From positions 1 through 7,528 of the forward strand of contig CALGNY010000009.1 in NCBI GenBank assembly GCA_937958375.1: DNA of 7,528 bases, written 5' to 3'. This stretch comes from an uncultured Bacillaceae bacterium (lineage in GTDB: Bacteria; Bacillota; Bacilli; Bacillales; Alkalibacillaceae). Below the pieces are notes generated by a model. The model was not told the DNA's origin. It saw only the letters and a program-made list of their open reading frames with translations, and did no database searches. Within the stretch, counting starts at the first letter, position 1. The number at the start of each line of letters is the position of its first letter. A program made the translations under genes and the position numbers. Positions 7,060-7,528 of the stretch are shown piece after piece.

Positions 7060-7155
7060 TTACTCCTCACTTTTTGATAAACAGTGATCACACACAAGCG
7101 GTAAACTCTTTTGCTCCAACTTTTTACCACATTCACAGCACGCTGCTTGTTCCAT
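7060..7155 (-). CDS. YhfH-like zinc-ribbon microprotein (31 residues)
   Basis: A short gene encoding 31 residues, beginning MEQAACCECGKKLEQK and ending with CDHCLSKSEE. Two knuckles, C6-x2-C9-G-K and C22-x2-C25, form a four-cysteine zinc ribbon. The CxxCGK ... CDxCL pattern resembles the small YhfH family of Bacilli, though this copy is shorter than B. subtilis YhfH at its N-terminus. It is a real gene by three signs: AAAAGGAGGG ends 5 bp before the ATG, a promoter-like block lies about 40 bp upstream, and the cysteine pattern is intact. It lies 73 bp upstream of aceB on the same strand and shares the promoter and dyad with it, so co-regulation with the glyoxylate shunt is likely. Function unknown; a metal-binding or protein-partner role is inference. 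Confidence 0.78.
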   Translation of the reverse strand: MEQAACCECGKKLEQKSLPLVCDHCLSKSEE

Positions 7156-7160
7156 GATTA

Positions 7161-7170
7161 CCCTCCTTTT
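7161..7170 (-). promoter_or_regulatory. Strong ribosome binding site of the zinc-ribbon microprotein gene
   Basis: The minus strand reads AAAAGGAGGG, then 5 bp, then the ATG at 7155. This near-perfect site is a main reason to call such a short reading frame a gene. Confidence 0.8.
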
Positions 7171-7191
7171 TTATATAACAACTTAATATTT

Positions 7192-7220
7192 TTTAATCTG
7201 TTATAAAACAGTATATGCAA
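7192..7220 (-). promoter_or_regulatory. Predicted promoter of the zinc-ribbon gene with the same CTGT-N6-ACAG operator
   Basis: On the minus strand: -35 TTGCAT (7220-7215), a 17-bp spacer, and -10 ATTAAA (7197-7192), with a leader of about 30 bases. The spacer dyad is CTGTTTTATAACAG (7211-7198), with 5-bp arms. Bases 7193-7225 match 7026-7058 of the aceB promoter at 27 of 33 positions, and the boxes and dyad have the same spacing. Confidence 0.65.
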
Positions 7221-7342
7221 AGAAAAATTAAAAAGCAACCGTTTATGTAAAAAATTTTGAAAACAATCTTTTGGCTAATTTTTAAATCACATCATGTTGT
7301 TCCCCAAAATGCTTAACTCTCTAAATGTTTTGTAGAATGTGA

Positions 7343-7528
7343 GATTTGTCCATTCGTTTTAGCTTTTATCCAAGAGAACTTGGTTGATTTCTGTCCAATT
7401 GGCCTCAAATTTTGTCCAGTAGAAATTGAATTCTGTCCATTAGAATTCAATTTTTGGCCATTAGAATTTGGGTTCCGTCCAATAGATCTTCATTTTTGTC
7501 CATTAGAATTTGAATTCCGGCCAATAGA
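7343..7528. repeat. 21-bp tandem repeat array, right edge cut off
   Basis: The motif G(T/G)CCA(A/T)TAGAA with flanking TTTGAATTC recurs with its GTCC/GGCC beginning at 7393, 7414, 7435, 7456, 7477, 7498 and 7519, an exact 21-bp period over seven copies. Two worn copies (7348 and 7368) precede them. The unit reads about TTCTGTCCATTAGAATTTGAA. The array continues past the window. Between it and the microprotein promoter (about 7231-7340) is AT-rich sequence in which I see no gene. One plus-strand frame stays open through the array, but without a convincing start it is not called as coding. Confidence 0.9.

Noticed and set aside
7060..7091. Terminator between the microprotein gene and aceB
   Set aside because: A T8 run follows the stop on the minus strand, but the only stem (TCACT/AGTGA) is 5 bp with a long loop and is separated from the T-run by seven bases. 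Read-through into aceBA remains possible.
7234..7247. Possible CcpA (cre) site upstream of the microprotein promoter
   Set aside because: AGCAACCGTTTATG shares the AAnCGnT core but misses at least three defined positions of the consensus, so it is too weak to call, though carbon-catabolite control of aceBA would make sense.

Overview
The window looks like a piece of an endospore-forming, low-to-moderate GC Firmicute (Bacillaceae). Evidence is the strong AGGAGG-type ribosome binding sites, a LytH-type sporulation peptidase next to yutD, a YhfH-like zinc-ribbon microprotein, and short U-tailed terminators. Genus and species cannot be fixed from the sequence alone. No mobile element, CRISPR array, rRNA or tRNA was seen.

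Layout, left to right. Bases 1-118 hold a 51-bp tandem repeat with an 11-bp perfect dyad in each unit; it runs off the left edge and ends just past the stop of a minus-strand NERD-domain (nuclease-related) protein gene (127-1038). A minus-strand yutD gene (1223-1495) follows, with a wobble-rich terminator directly at its stop codon. lytH (1620-2579, plus strand) is divergent from yutD and encodes an exported M23 L-Ala-D-Glu endopeptidase. A six-helix FUSC/ArAE (UPF0421, YgaE-like) membrane protein gene follows on the plus strand (2660-3718). The 434-bp gene-free stretch 3719-4152 is largely a degenerate 51/52-bp tandem repeat, about seven copies, ending at a strong terminator for the convergent glyoxylate-shunt operon.

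The right half is the glyoxylate shunt on the minus strand: aceB (malate synthase, 5427-6986) followed after 2 bp by aceA (isocitrate lyase, 4153-5424). Upstream, also on the minus strand, is a 31-residue zinc-ribbon protein gene (7060-7155). The microprotein gene and aceB have near-identical predicted promoters: a TTGCA(C/T) -35, a 17-bp spacer carrying the dyad CTGT-N6-ACAG, and an ATTAA(T/A) -10. They probably answer to the same unknown regulator, which is the most interesting observation here. The right edge (about 7343-7528) is a third repeat array with an exact 21-bp period.

Metabolically, aceB and aceA let the cell grow on acetate or fatty acids by bypassing the CO2-releasing steps of the TCA cycle. 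The left-hand genes (cell-wall peptidase, membrane protein, NERD protein) look like ordinary chromosomal neighbours and not a single functional system.
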